Below, one piece after another: positions 46,133 through 54,589 of a stretch of DNA of 64,000 nucleotides. Source of the stretch: Pseudomonas sp. KBW05. GTDB lineage: Bacteria > Pseudomonadota > Gammaproteobacteria > Pseudomonadales > Pseudomonadaceae. Position 1 is the first letter of the stretch. Each line of letters starts with the position of its first letter. The stretch spans positions 329,181-393,180 of the forward strand of contig NZ_QAJM01000014.1 of assembly GCF_003852405.1 (NCBI RefSeq), written 5' to 3'. The translations under genes were made by a program, and so were the position numbers. A model generated the notes under the pieces. The model worked only from the letters and a program-made list of their open reading frames with translations. It was not told the DNA's origin and made no database searches.

Positions 46133-47134
46133 TTATCGAATTGCGAGCAGCCCTTCGACCAGCGGCTGCAAGTCCAAACCATTCACCCGCTTGACCTGCT
46201 CCACCATCTCCTGCGGCCAGCACTGCATGCCCAGGCAGGCACCCAGCATGGCGCCGAGAATCGCGGCGATGGTGTCGGTGTCGCCGCCAAGGCTGGCGGC
46301 CAGGCACAGGGCTTCGAAGGCATTCATCTCGCCCACCGCCACTTGCTGGGCCAGGGCAAACGACACCACCACCGACTCCTGGGACGCAACCGAGGTGCCG
46401 ATCAACTCGTAGAGCAAATCGGCAAACAAGGCTTTATCACCACTGCCGACACTCAAGGTGCGCGCCCAGCTGATACGGGTGGAGATGCGCCCGCCAGCGA
46501 TCCAGTGGCCATGGTGCTCGGCCTGCTGGGCAATCTGGGTGCCGATGTTCAGTGCTTCGCCCAGGTCCACGCCGTTGATGCCGGCCGAGACCACGGCCGC
46601 CACGGCGGCGGCGCTGGAGATGCCCAGGCTGGTGTTGTGGGTGACCTGGCACGCCTGGATCACGGCCTGGATAAAGTGCGCGGGGTCGCTGACATCGGCG
46701 GCAATACCGACGGGCGTGATACGCATCGCCGCGCCATTGGTGGTGCCATAACGCCCGGACTCTTCCGGCGTGTGGCCGGCGAGGATCATGTCGATCGCGC
46801 GTTTGGTCGAGGGGCCGAGCAAATCCTGGGAGCCCTTGGCGCGCATCACCGCCTCCCAGTCGATCAGGCGCTGGGCAAGCACGGTGGGTTCGATGCGGCC
46901 TTGGCCTTCTACCAGCAACTCGCCCACCAGGATCGCCTGCTCAGTGTCATCGGTGATGGAACCGGCGGGCATGTCTGGCGCGATGGGTTGGTCGGCGCCG
47001 GCATCTTCCAGAGCGGTGATGGCACCGAAGCGGGCGCGCACTTGCTCGCGGCTCAAGGACTGGGTCGGCATGCCCAGGGCGTCGCCCAAAGCCAGGCCAT
47101 AGAACGCGCCGAGGGCGCGGTTGTGCGGGGTCAT
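46133..47134 (-). CDS. ADP-ribosylglycohydrolase-family protein
   Basis: 333 residues. Metal-binding motifs of the family: GDALGMPTQ near the N-terminus, GSITDDTEQAILV and the C-terminal LAASLGGDTDTIAAILGAMLGA (two aspartates after Gly-Gly). The DraG/ARH fold uses two Mg2+ ions to hydrolyse ADP-ribosyl or ribosyl bonds. It overlaps the GntR gene by four bases and precedes the permease and kinase genes, so it probably cleaves an imported N-glycoside such as a nucleoside derivative. Confidence 0.92.
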   Translation of the reverse strand: MTPHNRALGAFYGLALGDALGMPTQSLSREQVRARFGAITALEDAGADQPIAPDMPAGSITDDTEQAILVGELLVEGQGRIEPTVLAQRLIDWEAVMRAKGSQDLLGPSTKRAIDMILAGHTPEESGRYGTTNGAAMRITPVGIAADVSDPAHFIQAVIQACQVTHNTSLGISSAAAVAAVVSAGINGVDLGEALNIGTQIAQQAEHHGHWIAGGRISTRISWARTLSVGSGDKALFADLLYELIGTSVASQESVVVSFALAQQVAVGEMNAFEALCLAASLGGDTDTIAAILGAMLGACLGMQCWPQEMVEQVKRVNGLDLQPLVEGLLAIR

Positions 47135-47850
47135 TTCGAACTCCCAAATTGCAGGTGCAGGCGAAAGTGCAGAGGATCGAGCAAGCTTTCGACGTATTCC
47201 ATAAAGCGCTCGCGACGGTCATAGGTGGTGCGCGAGGCCTTGAGAAACACACTGCCGGCCGGACGGCCGAGCAGCTCGGCGTCTTCGGCACTGAGGGGCT
47301 CGGCGCCGATCCATTGGTCACCTTCAGCGCCGACATAGCCGTAGGCCGCCAGCGTGATGGTCAGCGAGCTCTCGATCAGGCCGACTGTTGGCAGGCTCTC
47401 CAGGCCACCGGACGCCGGCATCAACGAGCGCTCCAGGGACACGGCGGTGCCATCGCTGGTGTAGCGCAGGCGGTCGAGGGCAATGAATTGATCGCTGCCG
47501 AAACGGCTGAGCAAGTCAGGCCGGGTCACGGCTTCGAGGCGCAGGATATCGGTGCTAACCCGCGCACCGGTGTCAGCCAGGGCCTGGGCCCAGCCGCTGC
47601 GTTGGTCGAGCACCATGCCGTCAAAGGTGACGATGGAGCCGACGCCGCTTTGGGTGGCGATGTAGTTGCGTCGTTTGAGTTCGGCGAGGGCTTCACGCAA
47701 GGTGCCGCGACTGACCGAAAACTCTTCGGCCAGTTGGTGCTCGCCAGGCAACAGGAAGCCGTCGGCCATCACCCCACCTTCGATACGGCGGATCAGTTCG
47801 TCGACGACGCGTTTTTTCTTATCAAATCGGACATGTCTAATCATGTACAA
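47131..47850 (-). CDS. GntR-family regulator with UTRA domain
   Basis: 239 residues. The winged helix (LIRRIEGGVMADGFLLPGEHQLAEEFSVSRGTLREALAELKRR) is followed by the UTRA ligand-binding domain (ALDRLRYTSDGTAVSLERSLMP, SLTITLAAYGYV). First gene of the operon with ADP-ribosylglycohydrolase, permease and PfkB kinase; probably represses it until its small-molecule ligand binds. Confidence 0.92.
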   Translation of the reverse strand: MYMIRHVRFDKKKRVVDELIRRIEGGVMADGFLLPGEHQLAEEFSVSRGTLREALAELKRRNYIATQSGVGSIVTFDGMVLDQRSGWAQALADTGARVSTDILRLEAVTRPDLLSRFGSDQFIALDRLRYTSDGTAVSLERSLMPASGGLESLPTVGLIESSLTITLAAYGYVGAEGDQWIGAEPLSAEDAELLGRPAGSVFLKASRTTYDRRERFMEYVESLLDPLHFRLHLQFGSSK

Positions 47851-47914
47851 ATTGATAACCGAAAGCCGCCATTGGCAGCAAGCGAATTATTTCAGGGAGA
47901 TGAAAAAACCGGCC

Positions 47915-48475
47915 TCAGGGTTCCAGGCCAATGGGGAAAAACTCCCCGCCACTCCAGACGCCCAGCCAGTTCTGACCGTTGATCGGACGAGTCACCGCCA
48001 GGTCCACCAATTGGTAGAACACGTTGCGATGCACCAGGGCTTCGAGGTTGGTGCGTACCCGCAGATACGGTGAAGGCTCCTCGGTAAGCGGGTCGATGAC
48101 CACACGCAACGGATGTTCCAGGCCGGCTTCGATCGTCTCGTCGACATTGGTGGTAAAGCGCAGCACCTGGCTTTCGCCCTGCCCTTCGACCTCGAGGGTC
48201 AGCGCGACGAACGGCGCATCTTCGACGCTGATGCCGACTTTTTCCACGGGGGTGATCAGGAAGTAATCATCGCCATCGCGGCGGATGATGTTGGAGAACA
48301 GCTTGACCATCGGCTTACGCCCGATCGGCGTGCCCTGGTAGAACCAGGTGCCATCGCGGGCGATGCGCATGTCGATATGGCCGCAGAAATCCGGGTTCCA
48401 CAGGTGCACCGGCGCCGGTCCCTTGCCCTTGGGCAGTTGGGCCAACAGATCGTTGGCCTTGGCGGAATCGGTCAT
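47915..48475 (-). CDS. DUF1285 domain protein
   Basis: 186 residues from the second ATG (48475), which has AGGAG at a suitable distance; the first ATG at 48481 is too close to it. Contains WNPDFCGHIDMRIARDGTWFYQGTPIGRKPMVKLFSNIIRRDGD-type sequence (shown here in fragments: GHIDMRIARDG, FYQGTPIGRKPMVKLF) characteristic of DUF1285. Function unknown; two-domain beta fold. Soluble. Confidence 0.88.
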   Translation of the reverse strand: MTDSAKANDLLAQLPKGKGPAPVHLWNPDFCGHIDMRIARDGTWFYQGTPIGRKPMVKLFSNIIRRDGDDYFLITPVEKVGISVEDAPFVALTLEVEGQGESQVLRFTTNVDETIEAGLEHPLRVVIDPLTEEPSPYLRVRTNLEALVHRNVFYQLVDLAVTRPINGQNWLGVWSGGEFFPIGLEP

Positions 48476-48491
48476 GGGCATCTCCTGTGGT

Positions 48492-49097
48492 TTATTGATC
48501 GCTCATGCCCAGCAAGCTTCGCGCGTACTGTGCGAGTGGGCGAGCGATCAGGTCTTGTGGCCTGTTGTCGTGGAACGTCAGTAAACCGCCACGGCTGCGA
48601 ATGCGTGCAGTATCAATCAAATACTGGGTGCTGGTCTCGATCAACATGATCTGGATCACGCCGCTGTCGAGGCCGACGCGGTCGAGGGCTTCCTGGTCGG
48701 CCCACTCGTCGGCGTTGCCGATCCGGTCATCCGCCTTGGCGAAACGGCAGTACAGCAGGTAATGGGCGCCGGCGGCACGGGCTTCGGCCATCGCCTGTTC
48801 CAGGCCTTCCGGCTGGCGGGCGCGGCGCACCATGGGGAAATACTCGATAAAGCCGTTGAAGGCTTCTTCGGCCACCACGTTCGGACGCGGATAGGCGCTG
48901 CCGGGCGGCACGAAGGCGCCCTGGGCGATAAAGATAAAGGAATCCGGCTGCACGCGGATCGAGGCGGAGCGACGGGTATCGCTGTGGTCCAGCAACCCGG
49001 CGTCGCTCATCTGATAGCGGGTGCCTTCGGCCATATCGCTGACGGTCATGCAACCACTCAGCGTCAATGACGCCAGCAACAAAACCAGACTACGCAT
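48492..49097 (-). CDS. DUF4823 lipoprotein
   Basis: 201 residues from ATG 49097 with GGAGG upstream. The lipobox is LSGC (Cys16). The body (YQMSDAGLLDHSD, GAHYLLYCRFAKADDR, LIETSTQYLIDTARIRSRGG) matches DUF4823. Probably an outer-membrane lipoprotein. It precedes the DUF1285 gene by 16 bases and may share its transcript. Confidence 0.85.
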   Translation of the reverse strand: MRSLVLLLASLTLSGCMTVSDMAEGTRYQMSDAGLLDHSDTRRSASIRVQPDSFIFIAQGAFVPPGSAYPRPNVVAEEAFNGFIEYFPMVRRARQPEGLEQAMAEARAAGAHYLLYCRFAKADDRIGNADEWADQEALDRVGLDSGVIQIMLIETSTQYLIDTARIRSRGGLLTFHDNRPQDLIARPLAQYARSLLGMSDQ

Positions 49098-49183
49098 CCT
49101 AATCCTCCAGAAGCCGGTGACGGAAAACCGGCGAATGGGCGTGAGATGCAGGTTTTGCGCCACTTGAGCACACCATAAATCAA

Positions 49184-49290
49184 ATGTGGGAGCGGGCTTG
49201 TGTGGGAGCGGGCTTGCTCGCGAATGCGGTGTGTCAGAAACAGATGTGCCGACTGATACACCGCTTTCGCGAGCAAGCCCGCTCCCACAA
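49184..49290. repeat. REP/REPIN with duplicated left end (GCGGGC class)
   Basis: TGTGGGAGCGGGCTTG is repeated in tandem at the left end before the complete REP core; the right arm is the inverse core. The left duplication resembles that at 46.1 kb. Confidence 0.85.
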
Positions 49291-49315
49291 GGGAATGTGG
49301 GGGGCGAACATCGCG

Positions 49316-50284
49316 TCAGCCGCCGATGATCTTCATGATCGTCGCACCGCCCGAAAACGCCACTTCCTGCTTGTCGCCCAAGGCTTTCATCAGCAGCCCT
49401 TGCAGCGCCGGCAATGCCTGGTGGCGCGGCTTGTCCAGCAGGTCGCCGACGTAGTGGCGGTTGCTGGATGACAGGCAGCCATGCAGCCAGCCGGTAGACG
49501 ACAGGCGCAGGCGCGAACAGGTCCGACAGAACGGCACGCTTTCATTGGCGATCACGCCGAAGTAGCCCTGGCCGGGGATTTCATAACGCACGGCGGTGGC
49601 GTCCACCGGGGCATTGGCTTGCAGGTATTCGTGGCGCTCGCCAATCAGGCTGAGCAACTGCTGCAAACTGACGAATTGCTGCAAAAACGCATTGGAATCC
49701 TTGGCCAGGTGGCCCATGCGCATCAATTCGATAAAGCGCAGCTCGTAGCCACGTTCCAGGCAGTAGTCGAGCAGCGGCATCACCTGGTCCAGGTTCTGGC
49801 CGCGCAACGGCACCATGTTGACCTTGATCTTGATCCCGGCAGCGCGGGCTTGGTCCATGCCGTCGAGCACAGTGGCGAGGTCGCCGCCACGGGCGATGCT
49901 ACGGAAGGCGTCGGCGTCCAGGGTGTCGAGGGAGACGTTGATGCGCTTGATGCCGGCATCCACCAGCAGCGGCAGTTTGCGCGCCAGCAGTTGGCCGTTG
50001 GTGGTCAGGCTGATGTCACTGAGGCCCATCTGCCCCACTGCGCCCATGAAGGCTTCCAGCTTGGGGCTGACCAGCGGCTCGCCGCCGGTGATGCGCAGGC
50101 GGTCGATGCCTGCCGCTTCGATCAGATACTCGACGCCCCGCGCCATGGCCTCGGCCGAGAGTTCGTCCTGGGCAGCCACCAGCCGCTTGCCGTTGGGCAC
50201 GCAGTAGGTACACGCATAATTGCAGGCTGAGGTCAGGCTGATCCGCAAATTGCGAAAACGCCTGCCTTGACGATCAACGATCAT
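49316..50284 (-). CDS. moaA: GTP 3',8-cyclase
   Basis: 322 residues. Radical-SAM cluster motif CNYACTYC (Cys21, 25, 28), ITGGEP, LTTNG, SLDTLD and the C-terminal second cluster cysteines CRTCSRLRLS...C. The chain ends in Gly-Gly, as required for MoaA. It converts GTP to the 3',8-cyclo intermediate in molybdopterin synthesis. Other moa genes are not adjacent. Confidence 0.95.
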   Translation of the reverse strand: MIVDRQGRRFRNLRISLTSACNYACTYCVPNGKRLVAAQDELSAEAMARGVEYLIEAAGIDRLRITGGEPLVSPKLEAFMGAVGQMGLSDISLTTNGQLLARKLPLLVDAGIKRINVSLDTLDADAFRSIARGGDLATVLDGMDQARAAGIKIKVNMVPLRGQNLDQVMPLLDYCLERGYELRFIELMRMGHLAKDSNAFLQQFVSLQQLLSLIGERHEYLQANAPVDATAVRYEIPGQGYFGVIANESVPFCRTCSRLRLSSTGWLHGCLSSSNRHYVGDLLDKPRHQALPALQGLLMKALGDKQEVAFSGGATIMKIIGG

Positions 50285-50315
50285 GGATCACTCCGGCAGA
50301 GGATGATTCGGGCGC

Positions 50316-50347
50316 GCTAAAAGCTGACTGATAAATCAGCTTTTAGC
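50316..50347. terminator. Perfect 12-bp hairpin between tetR and moaA
   Basis: GCTAAAAGCTGA - CTGATAAA - TCAGCTTTTAGC. It lies after the TetR-family gene and before moaA (both minus). There is no T-run, so it could be a weak terminator or an operator/leader structure. Confidence 0.4.
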
Positions 50348-50399
50348 AAGAGTCCTTGCCTGAGTATATTCCTGGGGTACTGCGTCTGGCAGTAAATCC

Positions 50400-51053
50400 T
50401 TACGCAGCCGGTGGTTCAGCCGGTGGCAATTCGCTGCTGTGCTTGCGCTTGTTGCCCATGCGCACGCCGATATCCATCAGGAACTGGAAGAAACCTTCCT
50501 GATCTTCCAGCACATTGCTCCAGAACGGCGAGTGGTACAGCGCCACGGCGCCGTGCACCAACGCCCAGGCGGCGCAGTAGTGGAAATACGGCGGCACGTC
50601 TTCCAGCTTGCCTTCGCTGATGCGGCCCTTGATCAGCAGGGTCAGGCGTTCGAAGTTCGAGGCGCGGATCTTGTGCAGCTCCTCGACCATCTCCGGCACC
50701 TGATGGCCCTTGACCACCTTCTCTTCCAGGCGGTCGAACAGGCGGTAGCGCTGCGGGTCGCGCATGCGGAATTCGAAGTAGGCGCGGGACAGGGCTTCCT
50801 TGTCCTTGTCCACATCGGCCGAGTGCAGCAGCTCGTTCAAGTCGCGCTCGTAGTCGAGCATCAGGCGCAGGTAGATCTCGGCCTTGGACTTGAAGTGCTT
50901 GTAGATCGTGCCTTTGCCGATACCCACGGCATCCGCGATCATCTCGACGGTGACGCTGTCTTCACCTTGTTCGAGAAACAACTTGAGCGCGGTGTCGAGA
51001 ATTTCCTGCTCACGGCGGCGAAACTCACGGACCTTACGGGGTTCTTTGTGCAT
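50400..51053 (-). CDS. TetR/AcrR-family transcriptional regulator
   Basis: 217 residues. N-terminal HTH (REQEILDTALKLFLEQGEDSVTVEMIADAVGIGKGTIYKHFKSKAEIY); the rest is the helical ligand domain ending in a Ser/Pro/Ala-rich tail. In PAO1 a regulator gene occupies the same place beside rgsA and tatD. Ligand and target unknown. Confidence 0.92.
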   Translation of the reverse strand: MHKEPRKVREFRRREQEILDTALKLFLEQGEDSVTVEMIADAVGIGKGTIYKHFKSKAEIYLRLMLDYERDLNELLHSADVDKDKEALSRAYFEFRMRDPQRYRLFDRLEEKVVKGHQVPEMVEELHKIRASNFERLTLLIKGRISEGKLEDVPPYFHYCAAWALVHGAVALYHSPFWSNVLEDQEGFFQFLMDIGVRMGNKRKHSSELPPAEPPAA

Positions 51054-51317
51054 GAGAAAGAGGTCTGCAAAGGTGACTGTGGGGAGGGTTGCGCAGGGCC
51101 ACGATCACGTGGCGATACGATTTACCCGGTGCGAGGGATTATCCCGACTGAACGGTCGTTGGGCAACGCCTATGTGAACCCGCCGCACACTTAAGTTTCA
51201 GCGCGCCAACGATTTCCTCGCTTGCAGTCAGAAATAATACGCAACAACGGCACCTGTGCACCCGCTTAATGAGAACTCAAGCGAAGCGGGCGTATTCCAA
51301 ATCTGTTTAAAAAACGA

Positions 51318-51331
51318 CCAGTCGCGACTGG
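51318..51331. promoter_or_regulatory. Perfect 14-bp palindrome upstream of rgsA
   Basis: CCAGTCGCGACTGG lies about 20-40 bases upstream of the predicted rgsA start, in the -35 area; it looks like a repressor or activator site. Confidence 0.45.
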
Positions 51332-51357
51332 ACTGAATCAGATACTGATCAATACTT

Positions 51358-51480
51358 GAACTGTCGGCGCGGCATCTCCCCCAAGTGACGCGTTGACCCT
51401 GGGTACCGACGGACTGTGTGCCCTGTTTTACTCCTAATGGTCTTAGCCCGGATTCACCCCCCAGAACCCGGGTTTTTTTT
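51358..51480 (+). ncRNA. rgsA: RgsA small RNA (P16 family)
   Basis: In PAO1 the stress-related sRNA RgsA is annotated (PA2958.1) between the regulator gene and tatD, the same position. Here an RpoS-like -10 (CAATACT, 51350-51356) precedes about 120 bases that contain no reading frame and end in CCCGG...CCGGG followed by eight T (51473-51480). RgsA is an RpoS- and indirectly Gac-controlled, Hfq-binding RNA in Pseudomonas. Exact ends are predicted, and identity rests mainly on synteny and size. Confidence 0.75.
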
Positions 51481-51482
51481 GC

Positions 51483-52268
51483 CTACGATTTAACGTGGGC
51501 CAACGGGAACAGGCGCTTGAAGTTCTCGGTCGTCTGTTCGGCAAAGCGTTCAACGGACTCACCGCGCAACATCGCCAGGTAATCCGCCACATCCCGTACG
51601 TACTCGGGCAGGTTCGGCTTGCCGCGATGGGGGATGGGCGCCAGGTACGGTGAGTCGGTTTCCACCAGCAGGCGGTCGGCCGGCACTTGGCGCGCCACGT
51701 CACGCAGGGCGTCGGCATTGCGGAAGGTAACAATCCCCGACAGGGAAATGTAGAAACCCAGGTCCAGGGCCGCCTTGGCCATGTCCCAGTCTTCGGTAAA
51801 GCAATGCAGCACGCCGGCCTGGGGCAGCGCGGCTTCGCGCAGCAGGGCCAGGGTGTCGGCGCGGGCGCCACGGGTGTGGACGATCACCGGTTTGCCGGTC
51901 TGCTGGGCGGCTTGCAGGTGCAGGCGGAACGAGGCCTGCTGCAACTCGGCGGCTTCGGGTTCGTAGTGGTAGTCCAGGCCGGTTTCGCCAATCGCCACCA
52001 CGCGCGGGTGGTTGAGCTCACCCAGCAACCAGTCGAGGGCCGGGGCTTCGCCGGGCTTGAGGTCCAGCGGGTGGATGCCCACCGAGCAGTCCACATCGGC
52101 ATAACGCTCGGCCAGGGCTTTGACGTCGGCGGCGTTGTCGGCGCTGACGCCGATACACAGGAAGTGCCCTACCCCGCGCTGGCGCGCTGCTTCAAGGGCG
52201 GCGTCAAGGGAGCCGCCGTGCTGGGCAAGGTCGAGGCGGTCGAGGTGGCAATGGGAATCTACGAGCAT
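51483..52268 (-). CDS. tatD: TatD-family metal-dependent hydrolase
   Basis: 261 residues. Metal ligands: HCHLD at the N-terminus, GETGLDYH (Glu), VIVHTRGA (His), HCFTED (His) and ETDSPYLAP (Asp). TatD/YcfH-type DNase or D-aminoacyl-tRNA deacylase-like hydrolase. In other pseudomonads it follows pilZ; here it lies 63 bases after holB and has no clear ribosome site, so it may depend on a reshaped upstream region. Confidence 0.93.
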   Translation of the reverse strand: MLVDSHCHLDRLDLAQHGGSLDAALEAARQRGVGHFLCIGVSADNAADVKALAERYADVDCSVGIHPLDLKPGEAPALDWLLGELNHPRVVAIGETGLDYHYEPEAAELQQASFRLHLQAAQQTGKPVIVHTRGARADTLALLREAALPQAGVLHCFTEDWDMAKAALDLGFYISLSGIVTFRNADALRDVARQVPADRLLVETDSPYLAPIPHRGKPNLPEYVRDVADYLAMLRGESVERFAEQTTENFKRLFPLAHVKS

Positions 52269-52331
52269 AGGTAGTTACGACTTAAATCACAGAGAGTGTC
52301 TGGCCGACGATACACCCGTCGACCACGAAAA

Positions 52332-53718
<1,387 letters not shown>

Positions 53719-53753
53719 CTAAAAATACGTTACGGATCAGGGACTTAACTATA

Positions 53754-54587
53754 ATGAAGACAGTCATAGGGCTTGCAGCGAAGGCTCGGTCGGGCAAGGA
53801 TACAGCTGCAAAGCTCTTGCTTGAACATGCCAATGTCGCCGCCTATGCCCTCGCAGACCCACTCAAGCAAGGCTGCCAAGTTCTCTTTAATCTGTCAGAT
53901 GCCCAGGCGTGGGATGATAACTTAAAGGAGATGAAGGTGGAGGCCTGGGGCTTATCACCGCGTGAATTCTTCCAGCGCGTGGGCACTGAGTGGATGAGAG
54001 GGCATAGTCCTGTTCACTGGCTGATGCGCGCTGATCGAGAAATCAATGTCCCGCAGGTCGCCCGCGCCCTGGAGCCATCGCAGCTCAATCGTCTCGACCT
54101 CCCTTTCATCCTCGCTGCAAAGGCCTTCTTCAACCTCCGTGACCACCAGTGTTGGGACGAGAACCTAAAGAACCAGAAAGACGCGTTTTGGGATATGTCT
54201 CCGTACGAAATGATTGCGCTCGTTAAAGCCAAAGCACTCGCTGACTTTCCAGATTTTGCCGACAGGCGAAATGCGATGCCGCCGCAATCGATCAACGAGA
54301 TGGCATTCTTCATAAAGCCAAACTTAGATACTGAAAACAAAAACATCATCATTATCAAAGATATTCGATTTGAAAATGAAGCTGCCTATATCAGAGATAT
54401 GGGCGGAAAGATCTGGCATATCGTTCGAAACAACGCGGAGTCTGTCAACCAACACTCGTCAGAATTAGGGATAGAAATCCAACCAAGCGATGTTGTTATT
54501 CCAAATAACGGAACTATCGAAGAATACAAGACAGCTCTGACTGTCGCATGGGAAACATTGTCCCACCCCCATTCGAAAAAGAGTTAA
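53754..54587 (+). CDS. Phage-type deoxynucleoside monophosphate kinase
   Basis: 277 residues from ATG 53754 (AGGGA ten bases upstream). P-loop GLAAKARSGKDTAAK (residues 6-20), ADPLKQG, the GLSPREFFQRVGTEWMR block, and C-terminal IKDIRFENEAAYIRDMGGKIWHIVR and HSSELGI are the signature of phage dNMP kinases such as T4 gp1, which phosphorylates dTMP among others. It is longer than T4 gp1 (241 aa): residues about 126-155 (FNLRDHQCWDENLK...WDMSPYE) repeat residues 45-74 (FNLSDAQAWDDNLK...WGLSPRE). As first island gene beside the broken tmk it could supply dTDP. That role is inferred. Confidence 0.82.
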   Translation: MKTVIGLAAKARSGKDTAAKLLLEHANVAAYALADPLKQGCQVLFNLSDAQAWDDNLKEMKVEAWGLSPREFFQRVGTEWMRGHSPVHWLMRADREINVPQVARALEPSQLNRLDLPFILAAKAFFNLRDHQCWDENLKNQKDAFWDMSPYEMIALVKAKALADFPDFADRRNAMPPQSINEMAFFIKPNLDTENKNIIIIKDIRFENEAAYIRDMGGKIWHIVRNNAESVNQHSSELGIEIQPSDVVIPNNGTIEEYKTALTVAWETLSHPHSKKS

Positions 54588-54589
54588 AC

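Noticed and set aside
44657-47224. 855-codon plus-strand open frame opposite the permease and glycohydrolase genes
   Set aside because: It is antisense to three well-supported genes, is His/Gln/Arg/Gly-rich and has no domain; a by-product of high third-position GC.
36626-49290. Spaced repeats considered as a CRISPR array
   Set aside because: They are single inverted REP pairs kilobases apart, with no regular repeat-spacer series and no cas genes.
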